Below the pieces are notes generated by a model that did not search any database, had not been told where the DNA came from, and saw only the letters and a list, made by a program, of their open reading frames with translations. 64,000 bases of DNA. Source: Rurimicrobium sp040387755. Its GTDB lineage: Bacteria; Bacteroidota; Bacteroidia; Chitinophagales; Chitinophagaceae. Positions 17,759 to 26,930 of this stretch are shown piece by piece. How positions within the stretch are numbered: position 1 is the first letter of the stretch; every line of letters starts with the position of its first letter. The stretch is taken from NCBI GenBank assembly GCA_040387755.1, contig JAZKDB010000002.1:1550001-1614000 (forward strand), written 5' to 3'. A program made the position numbers and the translations under genes.

Positions 17759-18279
17759 TTGGCTAATACATTGTTTTACAAATAGTAAATTGAACTCCTT
17801 ATGTCAAAAGAAAATAAAGCACTTTGATTGCTTCGACAGGTATCAAATATAATACACAAAACAATAAATAAAAATCAATACAAAAATATTTATAGATATA
17901 ATGCTTTGATATCAAAAAATCAAAAGACTTGTAAACTCCAAAAATTAAATAGGTATTTGGAAAGCGGAATCAACATTACATTAGTCTTTGCCCTCAGATA
18001 AGCCTAATGTATGCCTGCAAAAAGCCAACATTGATTATCATCATTATACCATTGACAGACTAATGACCATTTATTTGTGTAGAAATATTCTTTTGTACAA
18101 ATTAAGGAAGGATACCCCAAATAGGGCAAAGAAATTTCCACGATTTTTTACATTCTCTGCTTTTTAGTGCTTGCAGAAAAAAACAAACGCACTAAACAAC
18201 CAAAACTTAAATGGTTAACAATTATAAATAGCCCACTTGCTTTCTAGCAAGAATAATTCTCCCAACAGAAGATTCGCTC
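17759..18279. other. Intergenic region, AT-rich, no gene seen
   Basis: The 520 bp between two minus-strand genes hold no supported coding frame. Apart from the candidate promoter at 17844-17877 I see no repeat or hairpin worth naming. Confidence 0.4.
17844..17877 (-). promoter_or_regulatory. Candidate promoter for the TPR-PAS gene
   Basis: On the minus strand TATATTTG (complement of 17844-17851) fits TAnnTTTG. A TTG (complement of 17875-17877) lies 23 bp upstream, a slightly long spacer. The leader would be about 80 nt. Confidence 0.4.
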
Positions 18280-18792
18280 TTATTTGCGGATTCGTCTTAT
18301 TGTTTTGAAACGTTTGCTGAAATAATCTTCACTCAATTGGCTTATTGCTACTCCCTTACTCGCAGCGTGTATAAATTTGATGTTGCTCTTCTTACCCGAA
18401 ACAACAATACCCACATGCGCCACTTTCTTTTGTTTTTCATCAGATCCTTTAAAGAAAATAAGGTCCCCGGCTTTAGCTCTTCGAGAACGAATTCTTTTTC
18501 CGCTCACCGATTGATCTATTGCTGTTCGGGGTAATTGAACACCTAAATGCGCATAACAATAAGTGGTAAAACCCGAACAATCAAAGCCTTTTGGTGTATT
18601 TCCACCCCATTTATAAGGCACTTTTAGTTGCTTGCAGGCAAAGTCAACCAAAGGCTCCATATGCTTTTTCTTAAGCCAATATGCATTGCTGTAAGATGCC
18701 GAAGAACCTTGCTCCACACGTTTAGAGCCCGTGCAGGAAACAAGAAAAATACAAACTGCAAAAAAAATTGCGTAGCCGAATAATCTGCCCAT
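18280..18792 (-). CDS. NlpC/P60 (C40) peptidase lipoprotein
   Basis: The 170-residue lipoprotein has a signal peptide with lipobox LVSC (Cys20) and then an NlpC/P60 domain from about residue 47. Catalytic Cys is in PKGFDCSGFTTYCY, the first His in KVAHVGIVVS, and the second polar residue is His in FIHAASKGV. These cysteine endopeptidases cut peptidoglycan stem peptides (gamma-D-Glu to diamino acid) in the periplasm. The YKWGG segment ahead of the Cys supports the assignment. The gene stands alone. Confidence 0.94.
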   Translation of the reverse strand: MGRLFGYAIFFAVCIFLVSCTGSKRVEQGSSASYSNAYWLKKKHMEPLVDFACKQLKVPYKWGGNTPKGFDCSGFTTYCYAHLGVQLPRTAIDQSVSGKRIRSRRAKAGDLIFFKGSDEKQKKVAHVGIVVSGKKSNIKFIHAASKGVAISQLSEDYFSKRFKTIRRIRK

Positions 18793-18964
18793 AAGTAAAA
18801 AACAAAATTATACTTTTTACCTTATAGAATGATTCAAGCGATATAGTAGGGCACATTTAGATTAAGGCAATTTTAGAATGTCAACTCTCTTATGGTGCTT
18901 AATCAATAGGATAATATCATGCCGCAAATAATACCCATTAACTTTGTTACAAAGCAAAAACTAA

Positions 18965-19945
18965 ATGATTTATCCCATACTTACCTACTCCAGAGATTCC
19001 GGAGATTTTACATACAGCTTAAACGAGCTGCACAAGCATGGACTAAAAGCCATCCGTCTTATTTACAAAGGCAAGTCGGAAGCAGAGTTTAATTTTCGTA
19101 TCAAGGAAATCCAGGAAAAAATCAGTGCCAACAAACTTGGCATTGACATTTTTATTGATTTACCCGGAAGCAAACCGATTGTTGGCGATTTGCCTAATGG
19201 CTTAAATGTAATCCAGGGAAAGGAATATCAACTGTTAAGTGATGATTCCAAATCTTTGCCAACAGCCATTCCTACATCAGGTTTTTTTAGCCATGAAAGC
19301 TTTTCGAAACTGGCATTCGGCGACATCATCAGCATAGCTGACGACGAATTAAATTTGATGGTAAAAGAGGTGAAAGAACATCTTGTTTTATGTGAGGCGC
19401 TCAATTCATTTCATTTAACTTCCAACAGGTCGATAAGTGTAAAAAATAAGCCATTCTCCTTCGAAGCTAATTCAGAAAGAGACTTACTCTTTGTTCAAAA
19501 CATGAAACAAATTGCCAGCAATGTCAGGATATTGGTTTCATTCACCAAAAATGCAGTAGATATCAGAAAGCTAAAATCTTTGCAACCTCAAATAGACTTC
19601 ATACCCAAAATTGAAACGATACTTGACGATGTAGCCTTGCTGGAAATTATGCAGGAATGCCAAACAATATTGCTGGGAAGAGGAGATTTATCAACATCAT
19701 CCCAACCAAAGGAAATCTTTTCATTTCAAAAGCGATTAATTGATTTGTGCATAGCACAAAAGAAAGAGCTCATAATAGGCACTGGTCTATTGTCTGGTAT
19801 TGGAGACAACAAGCCGCCTTCAATTTCGGATGTTATGGACTATGGTTATTTGCGCAGTATGGGCATTCAAGCGTTTCTCATTTCCGGTTCCAACGCACAT
19901 AAAAAGCCTTTGGAAACACTGAAGTTTATGAACGAATTTCAATAG
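18965..19945 (+). CDS. Divergent pyruvate-kinase-like barrel protein
   Basis: The 326-residue protein aligns by eye with the pyruvate kinase TIM barrel. IPKIETILDD matches the catalytic Lys/Glu strand, LLGRGDLS matches ARGDLG (the Mg-binding Asp region), and ELIIGTGLL, PSISDVMDYGYLRSMG and FLISGSNA match ICATQML, PTRAEVSDV and MLSGETA. The N-terminal RLNFSHG of true enzymes is replaced by RLIYKGK and GPKIR by GSKPIVG. The C-terminal allosteric domain is absent. A normal pyruvate kinase is about 470 residues. It may be a specialised phosphoenolpyruvate- or pyruvate-using enzyme, or non-catalytic. The downstream flank is the 22-bp repeat array. Confidence 0.8.
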   Translation: MIYPILTYSRDSGDFTYSLNELHKHGLKAIRLIYKGKSEAEFNFRIKEIQEKISANKLGIDIFIDLPGSKPIVGDLPNGLNVIQGKEYQLLSDDSKSLPTAIPTSGFFSHESFSKLAFGDIISIADDELNLMVKEVKEHLVLCEALNSFHLTSNRSISVKNKPFSFEANSERDLLFVQNMKQIASNVRILVSFTKNAVDIRKLKSLQPQIDFIPKIETILDDVALLEIMQECQTILLGRGDLSTSSQPKEIFSFQKRLIDLCIAQKKELIIGTGLLSGIGDNKPPSISDVMDYGYLRSMGIQAFLISGSNAHKKPLETLKFMNEFQ

Positions 19946-20085
19946 CAAAATACAGACTAAAATTACATTGCTATGCAACTTCTGTACTGTTGTACCAGCT
20001 TTAAACCAATAATTTCACTGCATGTAGTCATAGTTTCGTCGAAATTTTCTGAATGCTTCAGTTAACAATCAAAAAAAGCCTCTAA

Positions 20086-20503
20086 ACCTAAAGTTTTAGA
20101 TGGTGTAACCTAAATGTTTAGGTTATACAAGTGGTCGTTTTACGTTGTGGGACGTAAAATTCTACGTTGGATAGCGTAAACTGATACCCTAAAGAACGTA
20201 AACGTTTAGGTTGGTAGACGTAAATTTTTAGGTTGGATAACGTAAACCGATACCCTAAAGAACGTAAACGTTTAGGTTGGTAGACGTAAACGTTTACGTT
20301 GTGGGACGTAAACTGATACCCTAAAGAACGTAAACGTTTAGGTTGGTAGACGTAAACGTTTACGTTGTGGGACGTAAACTGATACCCTAAAGAACGTAAA
20401 CGTTTAGGTTGGGGGACGTAAAATTTTAGGTTAAGTAACGTAAACCGGTACCGTAGAGAACGTAAAATGGCAGCCTAAAGAACCTAAACTTCTAGGTTGT
20501 ACT
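20086..20503. repeat. 22-bp palindromic tandem array with 66-bp higher-order period
   Basis: Nineteen units follow at exact 22-bp steps (starts 20086, 20108, 20130 and so on to 20482). The consensus core is ACSTAAACGTTTASGT (S is C or G) followed by a 6-nt tail. Units repeat as triplets at 66 bp: phase anchors lie at 20174, 20240, 20306, 20372 and 20438. In the best-conserved triplets one unit carries ACGTAAACGTTTACGT, a perfect palindrome, one carries ACGTAAACGTTTAGGT, and the third is altered to ACGTAAACTGATACCC. The two edges are more degenerate. Every unit contains a TAA and 22 is not a multiple of 3, so all plus-strand frames are closed. The array lies between the convergent pyruvate-kinase-like and histidine-kinase genes, 140 and 146 bp from their stops. 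Confidence 0.95.
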
Positions 20504-20649
20504 ATTAGGATTAAGAAATCTGGCTCCTGCTGTTACACAAAAAACAGAGCATCCTTTCCTTTATACTGATATTAAAGAGACAATAAAAAAGGTTGTAAAC
20601 CAAGCAAGATGGTCCAAATGAACTACAGCATAGAAAAGCAATACTACGT

Positions 20650-22368
20650 TTATGATACCCTCTTCAAAGAAATAGTAAATGTACTTCCGCTGCCATACTC
20701 ACTTTCCAAAGCAATTGCACCTCCCTGTGCTTCAATAAATTCCTTACAAATTGCCAAGCCCAAGCCAGTGCCCTCTTCTTGTGTACCAGGTATGCGAAAA
20801 TATTTATCAAAAATGCGTTCTTTATATTGCTTGTCGATACCCGGCCCCGAATCTTTTACCGAAAACTTAAAGCTATTGTCCTGCGTAAATGCACTCACAT
20901 AGATAATGGTATGATCGTAAGAATACCTTATTGCATTTGAAATCAGATTTGTCAATACCCAAAGTGTTTTTTCTGAATCAGCAATTATTTTAGGTGCATC
21001 CTCTTCAATACTCACTTTAAGGTTGATAGCCTTTTGGGAAGCTTGTGTCTTAGTTGCTTCGATTGCCAATTGCACAATTTCTGAGGGGTCCGCTAGCTGA
21101 AGTGATATTTGAACTTTGCCACTTTCTACTTGTGTAAGGTTGAGTAATTCACTGGTAAATTTCAACAACCTGTTGGCATCGTCATTAATACTCTCCACAA
21201 GTTTTAATTGCTCGTCATTTAATGTACCCACCCGTACATTTTTCAGCAATTGCAAACTCATTTTCATTGAAGAAATCGGTGTCTTAAATTCGTGCGAAAC
21301 CGTTGCAATAAAATTGGTCTTGGCAAAATCAAGTTCCTTATACTCTGTGACATTCCTCAGAATAACGACATGCCCAACCAGATTAGGTGACTTTTCCCCA
21401 GTGGGAACTATAGAAATATTGAGAATTTCTTTCTCAAAATAACTTTCTTTATTATTGGCAAAAATCTTAAGCTGATTCGCTTTGTCTTCAAGATCTACGT
21501 GTGTAATTTGCTGTATCAGTAATCGCAGTAAATCATTATTGATAGCAAGATAGGTTGCAGACTGACCCACAAGTTCTTTCTGCTTAAGGCCTATGATTTT
21601 CGTTGCACCCTCGTTGACAAAAAGTATTTTCAAATTTTCATCAAATCCAATTACAGGGTCATTCATATTGTTAATCAGTGCCTCAATTCGTTTCTTTTCC
21701 ATCATCAGGCTGGCAAGTGAACTGCTGTCGTATTCTTCGAGTTTCTCGGCCATTGTATTAAATGATGCAGCCAACTCGCTGAACTCCCCCTTATTTTCAA
21801 AAGTCACCCTTTCAGAATATTTCCGTTCGGCTATTCGTCTGATACTTTCAGAAAGCTCCTTAATGGGGTTAGCAATACTTGATGGCAGATTGACAAGCAA
21901 TATTAAAGCAAAGAAAAAGCACAATACACCCGTAATGGCAATCCAATATGTGGCATTTTGGGCAGTTTGCTGAGCAAGATTGCTTTTGCGTTTAATTGCC
22001 TGCATATTCATATCCATTATCCTGAAAATATCTGATTTGATAATAGGAATGATGGTACTGTCTCCTGATAATCTGTACTGCTCGAAATTCATCCTTACGT
22101 CATTAGTGGCTTCTTCCTCACCAACTTCGGTAATTGTTCTTTCTTGCTTTCTGAGATTCAATTCAAACTTACCAATTGCTTTCGGGTCTTTTGATTCCAG
22201 AGCTTCAAGCATACCATGCGCATACTCCAGCGTGTTGTAATTTGCAAACAAAATATTCTCTGTATCTACTTTAAGAACGTTCAAATAGAATGTGCTTACT
22301 ACACCAAAAAGCATAATCAATACAAACAAAAGCCCTATTCCTAAAGTTAATTTTGTTTTTATTCTCAT
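20650..22368 (-). CDS. HAMP-PAS sensor histidine kinase of the potassium cluster
   Basis: The 572-residue kinase has TM1 at about 7-29, an extracytoplasmic segment of about 130 residues, TM2 at about 147-166 (WIAITGVLCFFFALILLV), HAMP (about 168-220) and PAS (about 232-350). HisKA carries His in TVSHEFKTPISS, and HATPase carries NLISNAIRYS, DSGPGID and GTGLGLAICKEF. Its start overlaps the stop of the KdpD-type sensor gene by 1 nt (TGATG), so translation is coupled. It takes the place of the kinase half of a full KdpD but lacks KdpD's four TM helices. The probable partner is the sigma-54 regulator at the far end of the cluster (inference from position). Confidence 0.92.
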   Translation of the reverse strand: MRIKTKLTLGIGLLFVLIMLFGVVSTFYLNVLKVDTENILFANYNTLEYAHGMLEALESKDPKAIGKFELNLRKQERTITEVGEEEATNDVRMNFEQYRLSGDSTIIPIIKSDIFRIMDMNMQAIKRKSNLAQQTAQNATYWIAITGVLCFFFALILLVNLPSSIANPIKELSESIRRIAERKYSERVTFENKGEFSELAASFNTMAEKLEEYDSSSLASLMMEKKRIEALINNMNDPVIGFDENLKILFVNEGATKIIGLKQKELVGQSATYLAINNDLLRLLIQQITHVDLEDKANQLKIFANNKESYFEKEILNISIVPTGEKSPNLVGHVVILRNVTEYKELDFAKTNFIATVSHEFKTPISSMKMSLQLLKNVRVGTLNDEQLKLVESINDDANRLLKFTSELLNLTQVESGKVQISLQLADPSEIVQLAIEATKTQASQKAINLKVSIEEDAPKIIADSEKTLWVLTNLISNAIRYSYDHTIIYVSAFTQDNSFKFSVKDSGPGIDKQYKERIFDKYFRIPGTQEEGTGLGLAICKEFIEAQGGAIALESEYGSGSTFTISLKRVS

Positions 22369-23501
22369 CAGGATAAGATTACAAGGTCAATATTATTGGT
22401 GGACAATTTTTTCAGCAATTCATTAAACACATTAGTAGACAGAATGATTTTAATAAGATTCAGATGCGGCTTCCCTACACAGATAGTCGTAATGCTCTTT
22501 TCTTCTGCCTGTTCAATGATTGTTTTTGCAATAGCGGCACTTTGCACTTTAATAACTTCGGCATGCAATTCAGTAGCTAACTTAAAATTATTAATCAGGT
22601 GGCGTTGTTTATCTAATGCAATTTTATCTGCACTTTCATCAGGAGTTTGAACATAAAGTACAAACCATTTACTGTTGTAGTAATTTGCCAGCCTTGCTGT
22701 CTTTCTGATTACCGTTCTGGCTGTTTTATCATTGCTGCTGATACAAGCCAAAAACCGTTCATGCTTGATAGCAACCCCTTTATTGACTTCGGATTCAACT
22801 TTCCGCTCTACCTGCGAAGCAACTTCCTTTAAGGCAAGCTCGCGCAGCTGGAGAATGTGTTCTGATTTAAAAAAATTCTGAAGCGCAGATTCAATCTTAT
22901 CTGCTTTATAAATCTTACCCTCCTTTAATCTCGAAATTAACTCATCGGCTGTAAGATCAATATTGACAACCTCATCTGCCTGAGCCAATACACTGTCAGG
23001 AATCCTTTCCCTGACTTCTACGCCAGTTATCAATTTCACTTCATCATTCAGGCTTTCAATATGCTGGATATTTACTGCTGAAATAACATTAATGCCAGCT
23101 TCGAGTATTTCGAAAACATCCTGCCAACGTTTTTCGTTCTTACTACCTTCAATGTTTGTGTGCGCCAATTCGTCAATAATGACCACTTCTGGCCTGAGAT
23201 TAATAACCGCCTGAACATCCAGTTCGTCCAATTCCTTTCCCTTATAAAACAATTGCCTGCGCGGTATAATTGAAAGTCCCTCTAAAAGCGCATGTGTTTC
23301 AGGCCGGTTATGCGTTTCAATAAAACCAATTTTTACATCAATTCCGTTTTTTTGCAACGAATGAGCTTCCTGCAACATTCTGAAACTTTTTCCTACTCCG
23401 GCACTCATGCCAATATATATTTTCAACTTTCCTCTCCGTGATTTTTTAATCATGTCAAGAAAATGCTGAACGGACCTGTCTTTTTCTTCGGCTTCAGACA
23501 T
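22368..23501 (-). CDS. kdpD: KdpD-type osmosensitive potassium sensor, N-terminal and Usp domains only
   Basis: I choose the ATG at 23501; another in-frame ATG at 23525 overlaps the KUP gene. The protein of about 377 residues has the KdpD N-terminal domain (about 15-225) with P-loop-like GMSAGVGKSFRML, FIETHNRPETHALLEGL and VVIIDELAHTN. A universal-stress-protein domain follows (about 245-375; FLACISSNDKTARTV). In E. coli these domains precede four TM helices and the kinase in one 894-residue protein. Here the protein stops after Usp and the next, overlapping gene supplies a membrane kinase. It lies 1 bp after the KUP stop. Confidence 0.93.
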   Translation of the reverse strand: MSEAEEKDRSVQHFLDMIKKSRRGKLKIYIGMSAGVGKSFRMLQEAHSLQKNGIDVKIGFIETHNRPETHALLEGLSIIPRRQLFYKGKELDELDVQAVINLRPEVVIIDELAHTNIEGSKNEKRWQDVFEILEAGINVISAVNIQHIESLNDEVKLITGVEVRERIPDSVLAQADEVVNIDLTADELISRLKEGKIYKADKIESALQNFFKSEHILQLRELALKEVASQVERKVESEVNKGVAIKHERFLACISSNDKTARTVIRKTARLANYYNSKWFVLYVQTPDESADKIALDKQRHLINNFKLATELHAEVIKVQSAAIAKTIIEQAEEKSITTICVGKPHLNLIKIILSTNVFNELLKKLSTNNIDLVILS

Positions 23502-23502
23502 T

Positions 23503-25434
23503 TTATTCTCTTTGTAGTATGACATTTTGTGGTGGGGCAACAATCAATGGCGATTTTTCAATAGTAAGATTGCTGTAATCCAATCCATACTCTCGCTCAT
23601 CCGGCAAACTCATTTTCTTTAGAAAGAAATAAATCTTCAATAGTAATCCATTACCAAAAGACAGTTCGTTTTCGAATGATAAAAAGCGTTGCATGATGAC
23701 AAAGCGAAAATCTCCGCTGATATTATGATTATCCAGGCAAGCGTAGCGGTTTTGAATATTCACTTCCTTGTTTTTCACCATTTCATCAACCACTTTTCTA
23801 AACAGGATATTAATCTTAGGGTCTATCCTGAAACCCAGTTTAAAATTAACCCGAACAACTTCTTCAGGCTCAAGAATGTCTACTGTATAAGCCATTTTAT
23901 AAGGTTCGTCTACAACATCAATGTGCACAAACCAATAAATATCCGCCCTCTTTGGCTGCCGATAAAGTATTGATTGAATAATCCGCTCTTCGATTTTCTT
24001 ATTGTTGTTGGATGAACTCAAATACACCAGATTGGTGGCATATTTGGGAACTGCTTCATCATTACTTAGTTCTTTGAGTACAGGCAAATAATGCTCCAGT
24101 ACAACCATTTTTTGCAAACGTTCTTTAATTTCAGTAGCTCTGTGCCATATATACATCAGAAGAAAAATCAAGATACCCAGAGAGAGTGTTACCCAACCAC
24201 CGTGCATAAATTTCTTCAGGTTGGCAACCAGAAAAGAACCTTCAATACTTAAGAACACAAGCAGAAAAATAGCAATTGCGACCCTGCTTACTTTTCTGGT
24301 ATAAAGATAAAAACTCAACAAAATAGTTGTCATCAACATGGTCAGTGTAACAGACAGCCCAAAAGCCGCTTCCATATTCTTTGACTCTTTAAAAAACAAC
24401 ACAACAGCAATACATCCAAACATCAATAACCAGTTGATAGCCGGAATGTATAACTGACCTTTTACATCAGAAGGAAAAACCACTTTTAATTTCGGCCAGA
24501 GGTTCAGGCGGATTGCTTCGGCTACTAATGTAAAGGACCCGCTGATTAATGCCTGACTTGCAATAATGGTAGCGAAAGTAGCAATGCCTATTGCTGGCAA
24601 TAAAAACCAATCTGGTACAAGGCCAAAAAAAGGCGTTACGCCACTTAATTTACTTCCAAGATGCTCCATTAACCATGCCCCTTGACCCAGGTAGCAAAGC
24701 ACCAGACAAATTTTAACGTACAGCCAGCTGATTTGTATGTTTCTTCTTCCGCAATGACCAAGATCCGAGTAAAGTGCTTCTGCCCCCGTAGTACACAAAA
24801 ACACCCCACCCAATAACCAGAATCCGCCAGGGTGCTCTGATAACATCTTGTAAGCATAATAGGGATTTAATGCTTTAAAAATATAAAGATGATCGATCAA
24901 TTCGCCGATACCCAGCACTGCAATCATGGTAAACCAAATCATCATTACCGGACCAAACATTTTTCCCAAAAAATCGGTGCCTTTACTTTGCAATACAAAA
25001 AGTAAAATGATAATACCAATAACAATTGGTATTGCAGGCAGTTGTGGAAATCTGGGTAATAAGCCTTCGATGGCCGAAGAGACGGATATGGGGGGAGTAA
25101 TGATACTATCCGCCAGCAAAAAACTTCCACCGGCAATAGCAGGAATTAACAACCATTTACGATACCTTCTGATTAATGTATATAATGAAAAGATTCCCCC
25201 TTCTCCTTTGTTATCCGCCCTTAATGTGATAAAAACATATTTTACAGTGGTCTGAAAAAATAAAGTCCAGAAAATTGCAGAAACACCACCCAAAGCAATG
25301 AGTTCGGTAATAACCTGATCGCCAATAATTGCCGTGTAAGTATACAAAGGTGATGTGCCAATATCACCAAAAACAATTCCTATGGAAACAAGAAATCCTG
25401 CAAAAGTGAGCTTGTGTAAATTAATATTTTTCAT
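23503..25434 (-). CDS. kup: KUP/HAK/KT family potassium transporter
   Basis: The start at 25434 (MKNINLHKLT) is preferred; an upstream in-frame start at 25461 lies within the leader. The 643-residue inner-membrane protein begins with the family signature GIVFGDIGTSPLY and the following LFFQTTVKYVFITLRADN, GEGGIFSLY. It has about 12 TM helices up to residue 445 and a cytoplasmic C-terminal domain (about 450-643). Kup proteins are constitutive, proton-coupled potassium importers. Its place between the barrel protein and the KdpD-type sensor inside the kdp cluster suggests co-expression with the pump. Confidence 0.95.
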   Translation of the reverse strand: MKNINLHKLTFAGFLVSIGIVFGDIGTSPLYTYTAIIGDQVITELIALGGVSAIFWTLFFQTTVKYVFITLRADNKGEGGIFSLYTLIRRYRKWLLIPAIAGGSFLLADSIITPPISVSSAIEGLLPRFPQLPAIPIVIGIIILLFVLQSKGTDFLGKMFGPVMMIWFTMIAVLGIGELIDHLYIFKALNPYYAYKMLSEHPGGFWLLGGVFLCTTGAEALYSDLGHCGRRNIQISWLYVKICLVLCYLGQGAWLMEHLGSKLSGVTPFFGLVPDWFLLPAIGIATFATIIASQALISGSFTLVAEAIRLNLWPKLKVVFPSDVKGQLYIPAINWLLMFGCIAVVLFFKESKNMEAAFGLSVTLTMLMTTILLSFYLYTRKVSRVAIAIFLLVFLSIEGSFLVANLKKFMHGGWVTLSLGILIFLLMYIWHRATEIKERLQKMVVLEHYLPVLKELSNDEAVPKYATNLVYLSSSNNNKKIEERIIQSILYRQPKRADIYWFVHIDVVDEPYKMAYTVDILEPEEVVRVNFKLGFRIDPKINILFRKVVDEMVKNKEVNIQNRYACLDNHNISGDFRFVIMQRFLSFENELSFGNGLLLKIYFFLKKMSLPDEREYGLDYSNLTIEKSPLIVAPPQNVILQRE

Positions 25435-25498
25435 TTTGTAAAAATAGAAACAACCCGCCACTTAAAATAAGATAGCGAGTTGTTTTTAAAGAATGAAA

Positions 25499-26887
25499 CT
25501 ATAGCCTTACATTGACAGCAACAGTAACCCGATTTTCTTTTTCCTTTAAATCAGGTCTCCAAGTATTCACTGTTGCTGGACCGTTTATCCATCCGGAAGG
25601 AGATGTTGTACCACCATGGCCTGCGAAGTAAGGAATATTGGCATGACGATAACCATACTCTAATCGGAAAGTCACATAATCATTCGGCATTACATCAAAT
25701 GTCAGAGTTCCCTGCATAATGTTTAGTGCTTTGTAGGGGTCTGTTGCATAAGCATCTGCAAAATCATTTCCAGAAACAGGTGAAGGAGAAAAAGCGAGAT
25801 AAGCACTACCATTAGATAAATAATCTCCTCTTAAAGTAAATGCAAATTTATTTTTGTTGAACCATATACGATTACTAATAGAAGTGCCGTACATAAAGTG
25901 TTGCTTTGCCTTAATGTTATCACCAGTTTGTGTGCCATGCTGAAAACCATAGTGGTTATTCATACTCACTGCCATTTGAGAAACACCTTTTGATTTTGGT
26001 CTTTTTAAATATCGCAAGACAATACTGTTGTCATGATGAAAGCGAATGCGGTTGCTTTGGTTACCCAAAGTGTCAGGGTTTTGAGTATCCCGTCCAAGAT
26101 AAAAGTTAGCAACCAACTGTACATTTTCAGTAGGTCTGTAGTATGTAGAGCTTCCAATAGCTGGGCCTTTACTAAAGCTGCTGTATGTCTGCCAACCATT
26201 CAGTAACCAGATTTCCTGTTTCAGTTTTTTACTTGGAAACATCTGTATCCTTGCTCCCTGAAAATAGAAAGGTGTGAATTCACATGGCATCGAACGTTGA
26301 TAACTCCAGTTGTCCTGTAATAAATAGCTTTCTAATCCGATATAGCTCATAAAAATTCCTGCCTCAATATTAATCCCATACCATTTATTAAAATGATAAC
26401 CTGCAGCAGCTTCCCTGATAAATTTCAGGTTTCCGGTACCTGTATTGCGACCTCTGTTTACACTCCCATCCAGTTCCTGAACAATATGTTGCATTGCACC
26501 GGCTTGCAACCACACTCTTCCAATAATATTCTTGTAATTCGTCTCAACACCAATGCTGGCAAGGTTTAGTTGAAATTCGTTGTGCCTGCCTATTGATGCC
26601 GAAATGGTATGTGTATTATCAATAGGATTAGCCAGATTGTAATTGTAATAACTATCCATATAAAATGTACCCGTAAGAATCGTTTCTTCTGTTTTCTTAT
26701 CAGTCAAAACCAAGGGTGAATTTTTTACCCTGCTTTGGCCATTTATCCATGATAAATCCATTCCTTCAAAAGGAACTTTCTGTTCAGGTGCTGAGATTAC
26801 ATTTCCCTCACTTTCATCCTGGGCATTTACAATTAATGCACTTGCGAGCATCAATGCACTGAGTACTGTTCTTTTCATAATTTTCAT
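25499..26887 (-). CDS. Outer-membrane beta-barrel protein (porin-like) of the kdp cluster
   Basis: I start at 26887 (MKIMKRTVL); 26878 is as likely, and the in-frame start at 26920 precedes the signal peptide by 11 residues. A signal peptide (LSALMLASALIVNAQ) leads into about 445 residues with regular amphipathic strands and a C-terminal NRVTVAVNVRL. The pattern TGTFYMDSYYNYNLANP and the overall size resemble the BBP2-type barrels of Bacteroidota. It lies 11 bp after kdpC. It is probably a channel that lets potassium reach the inner-membrane systems. That role is inferred from position. Confidence 0.85.
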   Translation of the reverse strand: MKIMKRTVLSALMLASALIVNAQDESEGNVISAPEQKVPFEGMDLSWINGQSRVKNSPLVLTDKKTEETILTGTFYMDSYYNYNLANPIDNTHTISASIGRHNEFQLNLASIGVETNYKNIIGRVWLQAGAMQHIVQELDGSVNRGRNTGTGNLKFIREAAAGYHFNKWYGINIEAGIFMSYIGLESYLLQDNWSYQRSMPCEFTPFYFQGARIQMFPSKKLKQEIWLLNGWQTYSSFSKGPAIGSSTYYRPTENVQLVANFYLGRDTQNPDTLGNQSNRIRFHHDNSIVLRYLKRPKSKGVSQMAVSMNNHYGFQHGTQTGDNIKAKQHFMYGTSISNRIWFNKNKFAFTLRGDYLSNGSAYLAFSPSPVSGNDFADAYATDPYKALNIMQGTLTFDVMPNDYVTFRLEYGYRHANIPYFAGHGGTTSPSGWINGPATVNTWRPDLKEKENRVTVAVNVRL

Positions 26888-26930
26888 TTTTGTTTTTGTT
26901 TCTATGTTGTTATTGTTCAAAAGATTGATT

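Noticed and set aside
20086..20503. The array as a CRISPR locus
   Set aside because: Units are contiguous 22-mers with only a 6-nt tail between palindromic cores, there are no unique spacers of 25-40 bp, and no cas genes are near.
20086..20503. The array as a repeat-protein gene
   Set aside because: Each unit contains TAA and the 22-bp step shifts the frame, so every plus-strand frame is stopped many times.
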